Shown in pieces: positions 8,427 to 20,495 of a DNA stretch of 64,000 nt. Both the position numbers and the translations under genes were made by a program. The notes below the pieces were generated by a model. That model made no database searches and was not told the DNA's origin. It saw only the letters and a program-made list of their open reading frames with translations. Each line of letters starts with the position of its first letter. The first letter of the stretch is position 1. The stretch comes from Burkholderia sp. IMCC1007 (GTDB lineage: Bacteria; Pseudomonadota; Gammaproteobacteria; Burkholderiales; Burkholderiaceae): assembly GCF_027257875.1 (NCBI RefSeq), contig NZ_JAPVQY010000043.1, positions 1 to 64,000 of the forward strand, written 5' to 3'.

Positions 8427-8543
8427 ATTGCCCGGAATCCCCCGCGTGGCGGGGCTGCCGGCGAGACCGGCTCCGGTATGATCGGCTGCGCGCGGCGGGG
8501 TCGCGCCGCCCTCGCGACGGGGGCTGAATCTGCGAGGAACCGG

Positions 8544-8876
8544 ATGACCGAACTGATGAAGATCGCGGCGCTGTTCGCCGCCACTGCGCTGGCCGAAATC
8601 GTCGGCTGCTACCTGCCGTGGCTCGTGCTGAAGGGCGGGCGCCCCGTGTGGCTGCTGGTGCCGGCCGCGCTGTCGCTTGCGCTGTTCGCATGGCTGCTGA
8701 CGCTGCATCCGAGCGCGGCGGGGCGCACGTATGCGGCTTACGGCGGCGTGTATATCGCGGTGGCGCTGATCTGGCTGCGGGTGGTCGACGGCGTCGCGCT
8801 GACCCGCTGGGACGTGGCGGGCGCGGTGCTCGCGCTCGGCGGGATGGCCGTGATCGCGCTGCAGCCGCGCGCGTAG
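8544..8876 (+). CDS. YnfA/UPF0060 family small membrane protein
   Basis: 110 residues, four predicted membrane helices, inner membrane. It matches the YnfA family over its whole length: ALAEIVGCYLPWLVLK near residue 16, then LHPSAAGRTYAAYGGVYI near residue 54 and the closing helix WDVAGAVLALGGMAVIAL. YnfA proteins resemble small multidrug resistance exporters, and efflux activity has been reported for some enteric members, but the substrate here is not known. The start is taken at 8544 with GAGGA 6 bases upstream. Upstream in-frame codons back to 8421 are untypical. Confidence 0.88.
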   Translation: MTELMKIAALFAATALAEIVGCYLPWLVLKGGRPVWLLVPAALSLALFAWLLTLHPSAAGRTYAAYGGVYIAVALIWLRVVDGVALTRWDVAGAVLALGGMAVIALQPRA

Positions 8877-8910
8877 GCGCGGCCGCAGGCCCGGGTGCGG
8901 AGGTGCTGCG

Positions 8911-9645
8911 TCAGGCGGCTTCGGCGGTGTCCACTTCGGCGGCCTTGCGCCACACGCAGGTGCCCTTGACCGACTTGTCGAGCTCGTCGAGCTGGGTCTG
9001 GTGCGCGGCGAGTTCGTCGTCGCTTGCCGCAAGGACCGGCAGGTCGAGCGCCGCGAGCGACACGCGCTGGCCGTTCGCCGCGCCGCCGTCGACGCCGGCG
9101 TCGTCGAGCATGTCGATCACGAGGCTGTCCTGGCCGCGCGTCATCGCGAGATAGACCTCGGCGAGCAGCTCCGAGTCGAGCAGTGCGCCGTGCAGCGTGC
9201 GGTGCGCGTTGCTGATGCCGAACCGGTCGCACAGCGCGTCGAGCGAGTTGCGCTTGCCGGGGAACATCTGCTTGGCCTGCACGAGCGTGTCGATCACGCC
9301 GCCGCAATGCTCGGTGAACGGCGGCAGGCCGAGCCGTGCGAATTCCGCGTCGAGGAAGCCGAGGTCGAACGGCGCGTTGTGGATGATCAGCTCGGCGTCC
9401 TTCACGAAGTCGCGGATCTGGTCGGCGACTTCGGCGAATTTCGGCTTGTCGCTGAGGAATTCGGTCGTGAGGCCGTGCACCGCCAGCGCGCCCGGATCGC
9501 TGTCGCGCTCCGGGTTCACGTAGATGTGCAGGTTGTTGCCGGTGAGCCGCCGGTTCAGCAGCTCGACGCAGCCGATTTCGATCAGGCGGTCGCCGGTGCG
9601 GGGATTCAGGCCGGTGGTTTCGGTATCGAGAATGATCTGGCGCAT
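8911..9645 (-). CDS. dnaQ: DNA polymerase III epsilon subunit (3'-5' proofreading exonuclease)
   Basis: Proofreading exonuclease of the replicative polymerase core, 244 residues (E. coli 243). All three exonuclease motifs are intact: Exo I DTETTG at residues 7-12, Exo II HNAPFDLGFLD near 97 and Exo III HRTLHGALLDSE near 155, giving the DEDDh catalytic set. The C-terminal tail after about residue 185 is the region that binds the alpha subunit. It is the last gene of a minus-strand trio with rnhA (38 bp upstream) and a yafS-like methyltransferase. In E. coli rnhA and dnaQ are neighbours but divergent; here they are co-oriented. Confidence 0.95.
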   Translation of the reverse strand: MRQIILDTETTGLNPRTGDRLIEIGCVELLNRRLTGNNLHIYVNPERDSDPGALAVHGLTTEFLSDKPKFAEVADQIRDFVKDAELIIHNAPFDLGFLDAEFARLGLPPFTEHCGGVIDTLVQAKQMFPGKRNSLDALCDRFGISNAHRTLHGALLDSELLAEVYLAMTRGQDSLVIDMLDDAGVDGGAANGQRVSLAALDLPVLAASDDELAAHQTQLDELDKSVKGTCVWRKAAEVDTAEAA

Positions 9646-9683
9646 GTCGGATAAATCGGGAAAGACAGGAGGGCGGCCCGGGT

Positions 9684-10127
9684 TCAGGCCGCGAGCGATT
9701 CGACGCCGCGATTCGCGAGCGCGTCGGCGCGTTCGTTTTCGGGGTGGCCGGCGTGGCCCTTCACCCAACGCCACTCGACCTCGTGCTGCACGACGAGCGC
9801 GTCGAGCCGCTTCCACAGGTCGGCGTTCTTCACCGGCGTTTTCGCCGCGGTGACCCAGCCTTTCTTCTTCCATCCGTGGATCCACTCGCTGATGCCCTTC
9901 TGCACGTATTGCGAGTCGGTATGGACGATCACGCGGCACGGCCGCTTCAGCGCCTCGAGCGCGGCGATCACGCCCATCAGTTCCATGCGGTTGTTGGTGG
10001 TGTTGGGCTCGCCGCCGAACAGCTCCTTTTCGCGGTCGCCGTAGCGCAGCAGCGCGCCCCAGCCGCCGGGGCCGGGATTGCCCTTGCAAGCGCCGTCGGT
10101 ATAGATGTCGATGGTGTCGGTGGTCAT
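9684..10127 (-). CDS. rnhA: Ribonuclease HI
   Basis: Cleaves RNA in RNA-DNA hybrids (primer and R-loop removal). 147 residues. Catalytic residues are visible in order: Asp in YTDGACKGNPGPGGWG (residue 10), Glu in NNRMELMGVI (near 48), Asp in VHTDSQYV (near 70), and the His-loop plus last Asp in KGHAGHPENERADALA (near 123-135). The start overlaps the stop of the upstream methyltransferase gene (ATGA on the minus strand, 10124-10127), which indicates translational coupling; it is followed by dnaQ. Confidence 0.95.
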   Translation of the reverse strand: MTTDTIDIYTDGACKGNPGPGGWGALLRYGDREKELFGGEPNTTNNRMELMGVIAALEALKRPCRVIVHTDSQYVQKGISEWIHGWKKKGWVTAAKTPVKNADLWKRLDALVVQHEVEWRWVKGHAGHPENERADALANRGVESLAA

Positions 10128-10936
10128 GAATGTTCTTGATGGGTGGTCGGGGTGGCCGCCGGCGTGAGGCCCGGCGCGAGCACGGGCTTCTTCATCTTGA
10201 TCGGGCCGACGAGGCGCATGCCGCGCACGCGCTTGACGGCCGTGACCATGTAGACGGCGCCGAAGATCGGCCACCAGCGGTCGCCGGCGGCTTCCATGAA
10301 GCCGTAGCGGGCAAGCCATTTGTCGGTGACGAGCGGCGGACGGTAACAGCCGAACCGGCCGCGCTCCAGATCGAAGCCGAGCAGCTTGATCCAGTCCTTG
10401 AGCCGGATGAACGCGATCTGGTCGCGCGCGGCGGGCACGAACGGCCGATTGGCCATCCGGCCGAACGTTTGCCGCATCCCCCACAGGCTCAGCGAATTGA
10501 AGCCGGTGATCACGAGCTGGCCTTCCGGCATCAGCACGCGTTCGGCCTCGCGCAGCAGGCGATGAGGGTCGGACGTGAATTCGAGCGTATGGGGCATCAC
10601 GATCAGGTCGACGCTCTGCGACTCGAACGGCAGGTCGAGCAGGTCGCACCAGACGGTGCTGCGATCGGCAGGCGCATGCTCCGGCGCGTGCGCCTCGCGC
10701 GCCCACGGGTACTGGTACGGCGCGCTCGCGCCGCTTGCCGGATCGAGCACGAGGCCGCGATACGGCATGCGGTTCTCGCGCAGCGCATCGAGCTGCGGCA
10801 GCCCGAGCTGCAGCGCGTGAAACCCGAACACGTCGGACACGATCCGGTCGAGCTGCGCCTGCTCCCAGCCCAGCACGTAGCGGCCGGGCGGCGAGTCGGT
10901 CCAGGCGGGCCAGTCTATAATTTGTGGATCGGACAT
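10124..10936 (-). CDS. Class I SAM-dependent methyltransferase (YafS-like)
   Basis: 270 residues. A methyltransferase-11 type core is visible: VWCDLLDLPFESQSVDLIV near residue 95-113 (motif II/post-I region) followed by RVLMPEGQLVITGFN (motif III, near 138). The N-terminal motif I glycine loop is poorly conserved, as in YafS relatives. The gene lies between gloB and rnhA exactly where E. coli has yafS, which supports orthology; no substrate is known for that family. It is divergent from gloB with only 18 bp between the start codons, so the gloB promoter must overlap this gene's 5' end. Confidence 0.75.
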   Translation of the reverse strand: MSDPQIIDWPAWTDSPPGRYVLGWEQAQLDRIVSDVFGFHALQLGLPQLDALRENRMPYRGLVLDPASGASAPYQYPWAREAHAPEHAPADRSTVWCDLLDLPFESQSVDLIVMPHTLEFTSDPHRLLREAERVLMPEGQLVITGFNSLSLWGMRQTFGRMANRPFVPAARDQIAFIRLKDWIKLLGFDLERGRFGCYRPPLVTDKWLARYGFMEAAGDRWWPIFGAVYMVTAVKRVRGMRLVGPIKMKKPVLAPGLTPAATPTTHQEHS

Positions 10937-10954
10937 AACGATGATTGCGCGCCC

Positions 10955-11761
10955 ATGAACGAGCTGGAATACGTGCCGGTGCCGGCATTCGAAGACAACT
11001 ACATCTGGCTCGTCTCCGACGGCCGCGATGCGATCGCCGTCGACCCGGGTGAAGCCGCGCCGGTGCGTCGTGTTCTTGCCGAACGCGGCTGGCGGTTGAC
11101 CGCTATTTTACTCACGCACCATCACGCCGACCATGTCGGCGGTGTCGCGGCACTGCGCGATAGCCAACCGGACGATGTTCCGCTTGCCGTGTACGGCCCG
11201 TCGGCAGAAGGGATCGGCGTGGTCACGCACCCGCTCGCAGGCGGCGATCGCGTGGTGCTCGACACGCCTGCGCTGGCGTTCGACGTGCTCGACGTGCCGG
11301 GCCACACGCGCGGCCACATTGCTTATTTCCAGGCGGCCGGGCAGGGCGCCGCCACCCCTCACGTATTCTGCGGCGACACGCTGTTCTCGTGCGGTTGCGG
11401 GCGCCTGTTCGAAGGCACGCCCGCGCAGATGCTCGCGTCGCTCGACGCGCTTGCGGCGCTGCCCGGCAGCACGCACGTACATTGCGCACACGAGTACACG
11501 CTGTCGAACATCCGCTTCGCGCTCGCGTGCGAGCCGGGCAACACCGCGCTCGCTGCATGGCGCGAAGACGCGCAGGCGCTGCGCGCGCGCGGCGTGCCGA
11601 CGCTGCCCACCACGATCGCGCACGAACGTGCGGTGAACCCGTTCATGCGGTCGGACAGCGCGGCGATTCACGCGACGCTCGAGGCCGAGTTGCACGAAGC
11701 GGTGCCGGATCGTCTGACGGCATTCGCGCTGATGCGCGAGTGGAAAAACCGTTTCCGGTGA
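10955..11761 (+). CDS. gloB: Hydroxyacylglutathione hydrolase (glyoxalase II)
   Basis: Hydrolyses S-lactoylglutathione to D-lactate and glutathione, the second step of methylglyoxal detoxification. 268 residues. The metallo-beta-lactamase metal site is intact: THHHADHVGG near residue 54-63, then a His in VPGHTRGHI near 113, an Asp in CGDTLFSCGCGRLFEGT near 136, and a distal His in CAHEYTLSN near 176. The C-terminal substrate-binding domain is of normal length, with NPFMR near 228. A TATAAT at 10916-10921, inside the start of the divergent methyltransferase gene, is a plausible -10, but no good -35 is seen 16-18 bp before it. Confidence 0.94.
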   Translation: MNELEYVPVPAFEDNYIWLVSDGRDAIAVDPGEAAPVRRVLAERGWRLTAILLTHHHADHVGGVAALRDSQPDDVPLAVYGPSAEGIGVVTHPLAGGDRVVLDTPALAFDVLDVPGHTRGHIAYFQAAGQGAATPHVFCGDTLFSCGCGRLFEGTPAQMLASLDALAALPGSTHVHCAHEYTLSNIRFALACEPGNTALAAWREDAQALRARGVPTLPTTIAHERAVNPFMRSDSAAIHATLEAELHEAVPDRLTAFALMREWKNRFR

Positions 11762-11846
11762 CGCTTTCCGGAGGACTCCAAACCTCAGGTGGCGTCTGTA
11801 AAAATTGCTGCAAATGTAGGATTTCGCTGAGTTTTCGGTGTTTTTA

Positions 11847-11875
11847 TTGACGTGAAGCACGCACTTCCGTAGTAT
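11847..11875 (+). promoter_or_regulatory. Strong sigma-70 promoter of the mltD-like gene
   Basis: TTGACG (11847-11852), 17-bp spacer, TAGTAT (11870-11875). The predicted start near 11883 gives a 30-nt leader. One of the best housekeeping promoters in the window. Confidence 0.75.
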
Positions 11876-11912
11876 CGCCTGCAATTTCCAGCCGTCGGAA
11901 GCCGAGATTTTC

Positions 11913-13493
11913 ATGCGACTTATATTGAGTGCGATGGTGGTCCTGCTGCTCGCCGCGTGTGCGAGCCAGGCCCCTGTCGCCAACAACGCCGCCGATTCGC
12001 AGGCGACGTCCAACTACCTCCGTAAATCAGCCACCGCCAAAGAAACCGTCGACGTCGACAAGCAATCCGTCGGCGACCTGACGAGTGCCGACTCCGATCT
12101 GTGGGCGCGCATTCGTCGCGGCTTCCAGATGCCGGACCTGCAGAGCGACCTGGTCGACATGCAGACGACGTGGTACACGCAACGCCCGGATTACGTGCAG
12201 CGCATGACCGAGCGTTCTCAGAAATATCTGTACCACATCGTCGAGGAGCTCGAGGCGCGCCACATGCCGACCGAGCTCGCGCTGCTGCCGTTCATCGAAT
12301 CCGCATACAACCCGCAGGCGCTGTCGGTCGCGAAGGCCGCGGGCATGTGGCAGTTCATGCCGGGCACGGGCCGCACGTACAACCTGAAGCGCAACATGTG
12401 GCAGGACGAACGACGCGACGTGCTCGCGTCGACGAGCGCGGCACTCGACTATCTGTCGCGCCTGCATGACATGTTCGGCGACTGGTATCTCGCGCTGGCC
12501 GCGTACAACTGGGGCGAGGGCAACGTGCAGCGCGCGATCGCGCGCAACCAGGCGGCCGGCTTGCCGACCGACTACCAGAGCCTGCGGATGCCGAACGAGA
12601 CGCGCAATTACGTGCCGAAGCTGCAGGCGGTGAAGAACATCATCGCGAGTCCGCAGCAATACGGCCTGACGCTGCCGGACATTCCGAACCACCCGTATTT
12701 CGTGACGGTCACCACGTCGCACGACATCGACGTCGCGGTTGCCGCGAAGCTCGCGAACCTGTCGCTCGACGAGTTCCGCTCGCTGAACCCGTCGTTCTCG
12801 AAGCCGGTGATCCTCGGCACGACCGAGCCGCAGATCCTGCTGCCGTTCGACAACGCGGCGGCGTTCGAGAAGAACCTGAAGGCGTACAACGGCCAGCTGT
12901 CGTCGTGGACCACCTACACGGTCAGCGAGCGCGCGGCCCCGGCCGCGATCGCCGAGAAGATCGGCGTCGACGCCGATACGCTGATGTCGGTCAACAAGAT
13001 TCCCGCCGGCATGCGCCTGAAGCCGGGCTCGACGATCGTCGTGCCGCGCGGCGACGACGACGACGAGGACATCAGCGCGGACGTCGCGGAAAACGCCGTG
13101 CTCGCGATGGAGCCCGACGTGCCCGACACGCGCAAGATGCTGATTCGCGTGCGCCGCAAGCAGTCGATGGCGGCGCTCGCCGGCCGCTACGGCGTGTCGG
13201 TCGGTCAGCTGAAGGCATGGAACCGCACACACCGCGATCTGGTGATGCCGGGCCAGGCGGTCGTGCTGCACGTGCCGGTCGGTCGCGCGGTGCCGGCCGA
13301 GCCGGGTCCGGAGCGGATCGCGACGACGGTCGGCGGCGCGCATATCGAGCGTGCGAGCCTGGCGGTCGGCGGCAAGCGCGGTGCGAAGCGCGGCGCCTCG
13401 AAGCCGGCGGCCCGCACCAACGCGGCGCCTGCGAAGGCCGCGCCGGCCAAGGCGGCACCGAAGGCTGCCGCCCACAAGGGCAAGAAGAAGTAA
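11913..13493 (+). CDS. mltD: Membrane-bound lytic murein transglycosylase D-like lipoprotein
   Basis: Cleaves the glycan chain of peptidoglycan, forming 1,6-anhydromuramic ends; anchored by lipid in the outer membrane. 526 residues. The lipobox is LLAAC (lipidated Cys near residue 16). The SLT domain spans about 105-260, with the catalytic Glu in LPFIESAYNP near residue 130, then AAGMWQFMPGTGR and ALAAYNWGEGNVQRA. Two LysM-like repeats follow (about 330-375 and 410-455), then a tail of Ala/Lys/Pro repeats (about 490-526) that is low-complexity and strongly basic. Its place next to gloB repeats the E. coli order. It is expressed from the promoter at 11847 and ends at a terminator at 13567. Confidence 0.9.
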   Translation: MRLILSAMVVLLLAACASQAPVANNAADSQATSNYLRKSATAKETVDVDKQSVGDLTSADSDLWARIRRGFQMPDLQSDLVDMQTTWYTQRPDYVQRMTERSQKYLYHIVEELEARHMPTELALLPFIESAYNPQALSVAKAAGMWQFMPGTGRTYNLKRNMWQDERRDVLASTSAALDYLSRLHDMFGDWYLALAAYNWGEGNVQRAIARNQAAGLPTDYQSLRMPNETRNYVPKLQAVKNIIASPQQYGLTLPDIPNHPYFVTVTTSHDIDVAVAAKLANLSLDEFRSLNPSFSKPVILGTTEPQILLPFDNAAAFEKNLKAYNGQLSSWTTYTVSERAAPAAIAEKIGVDADTLMSVNKIPAGMRLKPGSTIVVPRGDDDDEDISADVAENAVLAMEPDVPDTRKMLIRVRRKQSMAALAGRYGVSVGQLKAWNRTHRDLVMPGQAVVLHVPVGRAVPAEPGPERIATTVGGAHIERASLAVGGKRGAKRGASKPAARTNAAPAKAAPAKAAPKAAAHKGKKK

Positions 13494-13566
13494 CGCGGTA
13501 CAATCGCGTCGCGGCGGCCCGGCCGGGCCACGCGATCGCGCTGTCGTCCGACGAAACGCGAAGCAA

Positions 13567-13592
13567 CGCCGTCACCGAGGTGACGGCGTTTT
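13567..13592 (+). terminator. Rho-independent terminator after mltD-like gene
   Basis: 9-bp stem CGCCGTCAC/GTGACGGCG (13567-13575 with 13580-13588), CGAG loop, then TTTT (13589-13592). Confidence 0.75.
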
Positions 13593-13653
13593 CGTTTGTG
13601 CGCGACGCGCGCCGCTGCCGCGCGAGGTTCGGAACAACAACAGGAGAGACAGG

Positions 13654-14886
13654 ATGTCGTCGGTGCAGGTGAGGGTGCTCGCGCTCTTTGCGCTCGGGTA
13701 TTTCGTGTCGTACGTGTTTCGCGGCGTCAATCTCGGCTTTGCGCCGTTCGTCACGCACGAGCTCGGGCTGTCGGCGGCCGATCTCGGGCTGCTGACCAGT
13801 CTCTATTTCCTCGGCTTCGCGGGTGCGCAGATTCCGGCCGGCGTGCTGCTCGACCATTTCGGTCCGCGCCGCGTGACGGCCGGCATGCTGCTGTTCGCGG
13901 CGGCCGGCGCCGCGGTATTCGGCGTCGCACACGCTCTCGGCACGATGATGGTCGGCCGCCTCCTGATCGGCGTCGGCGTCTCGGTGTGCCTCGGTGCCGC
14001 GTTCAAGGCGCTCGCGCAGCATTTCCCGGTCGGGCGTCTGCCGCTCGTCAACGGTCTCGTGATGGCCGTGGGTGGCCTGGGCGGCGTTGCGGTCGGCACA
14101 CCGCTCACGTGGCTGCTCGGCCTGACGAGCTGGCGCGTGATCTGCGCCGGACTGGCCGTGCTGACGATCGCCGTCGCGGCCGCGATCGGTCTCGGTGCGC
14201 CGGAAGCCCAGCCGCCGCGCCACCAGGGCGGGCTCGTCAGCCAGTTCAAGGGCACCTGGCACATCCTGAGCAGCGCTGCGTTCTGGAAGATCTCGTCGTT
14301 CTCGATCGTCACGCAAGGCGTGTTCTACGCGATGCAGTCGCTGTGGGTCGGTCCGTACCTGCGCGATGTCGCGGGGTTCGATGCCCAGCACGCCGCGCGC
14401 TTCGTGTCGGTGCTCGGCTTCGCGATGATGGCCGGCTGCGTCGGCTTCGGCGCCGCCGCGCGCGTGCTCGAGCGGCGCGGGGTGTCGGTCCAGGCGTTTT
14501 GCGGCGCCGGCATGGCGCTGTTCGTCGTCACGCAGGTCGCGATCGTTACGCGTGTGCCGTTGCCGCCGGCCGTGCTGTGGGCGGCCTACGGGATGTTCGG
14601 CGGCGTCGGGATCCTGACCTATGCGGTGCTGGCCGGTCACTTCCCGGCTCAGCTGATCGGGCGCGCGAACACGACACTCACGCTCGTGATCTTCGTGCTG
14701 ATCTTTGCGTTCCAGATCGGCATCGGCGCGGTGCTGTCGCGCTGGCCGGCCGTGGATGGCCATTACCCGGCCGCGGCGCACGTCACCGTGTGGAGCATGC
14801 TGCTCGCGCTGCAGCTCGCGAGCGCCGTGTGGTCCGTGTGGCCCGTGCGCCGCGCTGGCAAGCACGCCGATCCGGCGGTACGCTGA
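13654..14886 (+). CDS. Major facilitator superfamily transporter
   Basis: 410 residues, about 12 predicted membrane helices, inner membrane. MFS marks: YVFRGVNLGFAPF in TM1, then LGLLTSLYFLGFAGAQIPAGVLLDHFGPRRV (motif A region in loop 2-3), and the LSRW and WSVWPVRR segments in the C-terminal helices. It resembles the nitrate/anion-cation symporter side of the MFS more than drug exporters, but no substrate can be named. The start is fixed by CAGGAGAGACAGG directly before ATG 13654. It has its own transcription unit after the mltD terminator. Confidence 0.78.
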   Translation: MSSVQVRVLALFALGYFVSYVFRGVNLGFAPFVTHELGLSAADLGLLTSLYFLGFAGAQIPAGVLLDHFGPRRVTAGMLLFAAAGAAVFGVAHALGTMMVGRLLIGVGVSVCLGAAFKALAQHFPVGRLPLVNGLVMAVGGLGGVAVGTPLTWLLGLTSWRVICAGLAVLTIAVAAAIGLGAPEAQPPRHQGGLVSQFKGTWHILSSAAFWKISSFSIVTQGVFYAMQSLWVGPYLRDVAGFDAQHAARFVSVLGFAMMAGCVGFGAAARVLERRGVSVQAFCGAGMALFVVTQVAIVTRVPLPPAVLWAAYGMFGGVGILTYAVLAGHFPAQLIGRANTTLTLVIFVLIFAFQIGIGAVLSRWPAVDGHYPAAAHVTVWSMLLALQLASAVWSVWPVRRAGKHADPAVR

Positions 14887-14986
14887 CGAGTAGGGCGGCC
14901 GCGAAAACGGGGCCGCAGCCGCACGTGCCGCGCGCGATTGCCACGTCGTCGTGCGTGTCGCGTGCACGATCGGACGGCCATATCGA

Positions 14987-15016
14987 TTGAAGATAAGGCC
15001 ATTTTCGGGCTATAAT
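14987..15016 (+). promoter_or_regulatory. Sigma-70 promoter of the car operon
   Basis: TTGAAG (14987-14992), 18-bp spacer, TATAAT (15011-15016). The predicted start near 15023 gives a leader of about 225 nt before carA. Confidence 0.7.
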
Positions 15017-15022
15017 TTGAAA

Positions 15023-15248
15023 GTTTGTGCTGATCAACCTCGCACCCTAGCGCCTACCTCACTCATCCCGTTCATCCGCCGCACGCCGCCTGTCGGGCGA
15101 CGCCGCGAAGCCTCGTGCGCCACGCGCCGGGTTCGCGTCTCGACAACGCAGGTCGCGTCCAGCAAGCGACTCCGCGCGCCTACGCAGCGCGGCGCTCGCG
15201 CGGCAGGGTAAACAGGTCGGCAGCAGGGTGTTCCCCAAGGAGCCTCCC
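15023..15248 (+). other. Long carA leader (about 225 nt)
   Basis: Untranslated region between the predicted start and the carA GTG. It has no convincing leader-peptide gene with a ribosome binding site and no terminator hairpin with a T-run, so a classical attenuator is not supported. Alternative control (start-site switching or UTP-sensitive initiation, known for other pyrimidine operons) cannot be judged by eye. The rest of the gap (14887-14986) shows nothing recognisable. Confidence 0.45.
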
Positions 15249-16394
15249 GTGTTGCCGTCTTTTTCTCCCGCCTTGCTTGCACTCGCCGACGGCACGGTCT
15301 TTCGTGGTTATTCGATCGGGGCCGAAGGCCACACGATCGGTGAAGTCGTGTTCAACACCGCGATTACCGGCTATCAGGAAATCCTGACTGATCCGAGTTA
15401 CGCGCGTCAGATCGTCACGCTCACCTACCCGCATATCGGCAACTACGGCGTCAACGCCGAAGACGTCGAAGCCACGAAAGTCCATGCCGCCGGCCTGATC
15501 ATCCGTGATCTGCCCACGCTCGCATCGAACTTCCGCATGGACCGCACGCTCGGCGACTACCTGCGCGACGAAGGCGTCGTCGCCATCGCCGGCATCGACA
15601 CCCGCAAGCTGACCCGTATCCTGCGCGACAAGGGCGCGCAGAGCGGCTGCATCCTGGCCGGCTCGGACGACGAGGCGAAGGCGATCGAGCTCGCGCGCTC
15701 GTTCGAGGGCCTCGCCGGCATGGATCTCGCGAAGGTCGTGTCGACCACCAAGCCGTTCGAGTGGAAGCAGACCGAATGGCGCCTCGGCAGCGGCTACGGG
15801 ATGCAGGAAGCGCCGAAGTACCGCGTCGTCGCGTACGACTTCGGCGTCAAGTACAACATCCTGCGCATGCTCGCGGAGCGCGGCTGCCACGTGACGGTGC
15901 TGCCGGCCGAGGCGAGCGCCGCTGACGCGCTGGCGCTGAATCCGGACGGCATCTTCCTGTCGAACGGCCCGGGCGACCCGGAGCCGTGCGACTACGCGAT
16001 CGCGGCCACCAAGGCATTCATCGAGCGCGGCGTGCCGACCTTCGGCATCTGCCTCGGTCACCAGATCATGGGCCTCGCGGTCGGCGCGAAGACGCTGAAG
16101 ATGAAGACGGGCCACCACGGCGCGAACCATCCGGTGAAGGATCTCGGCGACGGCCGTGTCGTGATCACGTCGCAGAACCACGGCTTCGCGGTCGACGCGG
16201 ATTCGCTGCCGGCCAACGCGCGCGTGACGCACGTGTCGCTGTTCGACGGCACGCTGCAGGGCTTCGAGCTGACCGACAAGCCGGCATTCTGCTTCCAGGG
16301 CCACCCGGAAGCGTCGCCCGGCCCGCACGACATCGGCTATCTGTTCGACCGTTTCACCGCACTGATGGACGCGGCGAAGCAGCGCAACGCCTGA
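15249..16394 (+). CDS. carA: Carbamoyl-phosphate synthase small (glutaminase) subunit
   Basis: Releases ammonia from glutamine for carbamoyl-phosphate made by CarB, feeding arginine and pyrimidine synthesis. 381 residues (E. coli 382). The N-terminal domain contains FNTAITGYQEILTDPSY; the class I amidotransferase domain carries the nucleophile elbow GICLGHQIMG (Cys near residue 265) and the His/Glu pair in GHPEASPGPHD (near 350). The start is GTG 15249, with AAGGAG 6 bases upstream; a GTG 21 bases earlier (15228) lacks this spacing. It is the first gene of a carA-leuE-like-carB operon. Confidence 0.95.
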   Translation: MLPSFSPALLALADGTVFRGYSIGAEGHTIGEVVFNTAITGYQEILTDPSYARQIVTLTYPHIGNYGVNAEDVEATKVHAAGLIIRDLPTLASNFRMDRTLGDYLRDEGVVAIAGIDTRKLTRILRDKGAQSGCILAGSDDEAKAIELARSFEGLAGMDLAKVVSTTKPFEWKQTEWRLGSGYGMQEAPKYRVVAYDFGVKYNILRMLAERGCHVTVLPAEASAADALALNPDGIFLSNGPGDPEPCDYAIAATKAFIERGVPTFGICLGHQIMGLAVGAKTLKMKTGHHGANHPVKDLGDGRVVITSQNHGFAVDADSLPANARVTHVSLFDGTLQGFELTDKPAFCFQGHPEASPGPHDIGYLFDRFTALMDAAKQRNA

Positions 16395-16431
16395 CGTCAC
16401 TGAAGCAACCGAAGAACGGGAGATTCGCATT

Positions 16432-17091
16432 ATGTTCGGCCACGCACTCGGCATCACGGATATCTGGACCTACGTGTTCGGCGTGATCTTCATCATCCTG
16501 CTGCCGGGGCCGAACTCGATGTACGTGCTGTCGCTTGCCGCGCAGCGCGGCGTGAAGGCCGGCTATCGCGCGGCCTGCGGCGTGTTCGTCGGCGACACGG
16601 TGCTGATGGTGCTGTCCGCCGCGGGCGTCGCGTCGCTGCTGAAGGCCAATCCGCTGCTGTTCTCCGTCGTCAAGTACGGCGGCGCCGCGTACCTGCTGTA
16701 CATCGGCACCGGGATGCTGCGCAGCGCGTGGAGCAAGCTGCGCGCGCGCGGCGATGCGCCGGTCGATGCGCCGCAAGCGGTCGACGGCGAGCGGCCGTTC
16801 CGGAAAGCGCTGATCGTGAGCCTGCTGAATCCGAAGGCGATCCTGTTCTTCATCTCGTTCTTCATCCAGTTCGTCGACCCGGCGTTCCCGCATCCCGCGC
16901 TGTCGTTCGTCGTGCTCGGGGCGATCGCGCAATGCGCGAGCTTCGTGTACCTGAGCACGCTGATCTTCGCGGGCGCGCGGCTCGCCGAGCATTTCCGTCG
17001 CCGCCGCAAGCTCGCGGCGGGTGCGGCGAGCAGCGTGGGCGGCCTGTTCATCGGTTTCTCGGTGAAGCTGGCGCTCGCCACCATGAGCTGA
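16432..17091 (+). CDS. leuE: LysE/RhtB family exporter (LeuE-like)
   Basis: Inner-membrane amino-acid exporter, 219 residues with about six hydrophobic segments. Typical LysE/RhtB features are LLPGPNSMYVLSLAAQRG near residue 23, GVFVGDTVLMVLSAAG near 50 and LLNPKAILFFISFFIQF near 127. LeuE relatives export leucine and some other neutral amino acids. It is inserted between carA (37 bp before) and carB (47 bp after) in the same direction, so it is presumably co-transcribed with carbamoyl-phosphate synthase. No functional link to arginine or pyrimidine synthesis is established; substrate assignment is tentative. Confidence 0.82.
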   Translation: MFGHALGITDIWTYVFGVIFIILLPGPNSMYVLSLAAQRGVKAGYRAACGVFVGDTVLMVLSAAGVASLLKANPLLFSVVKYGGAAYLLYIGTGMLRSAWSKLRARGDAPVDAPQAVDGERPFRKALIVSLLNPKAILFFISFFIQFVDPAFPHPALSFVVLGAIAQCASFVYLSTLIFAGARLAEHFRRRRKLAAGAASSVGGLFIGFSVKLALATMS

Positions 17092-17138
17092 GCCCGCGAC
17101 AACGCCACGACAAAGATTACTTACTGAATTCACAAGCC

Positions 17139-20405
<3,267 letters not shown>

Positions 20406-20435
20406 GCAGTCAGTTACCTGTCGAAGCATCACGTG

Positions 20436-20495
20436 CCGCGATTAGGCGGTGTTTCCAGTGCATCGGAAACGCGCTTAATCGCGGTGATTTTTTTT
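20436..20495 (+). terminator. Strong intrinsic terminator between carB and greA
   Basis: Outer 13-bp stem (20436-20448 with 20472-20484, one G-U pair), inner 6-bp stem GTTTCC/GGAAAC (20451-20456 with 20465-20470), then eight T residues (20488-20495). It ends only 28 bp before the greA start codon. Confidence 0.85.

Noticed and set aside
14887..15248. Attenuator or leader peptide in the carA leader
   Set aside because: No ribosome binding site with a short pyrimidine- or arginine-codon-rich frame and no hairpin with a T-run was found.
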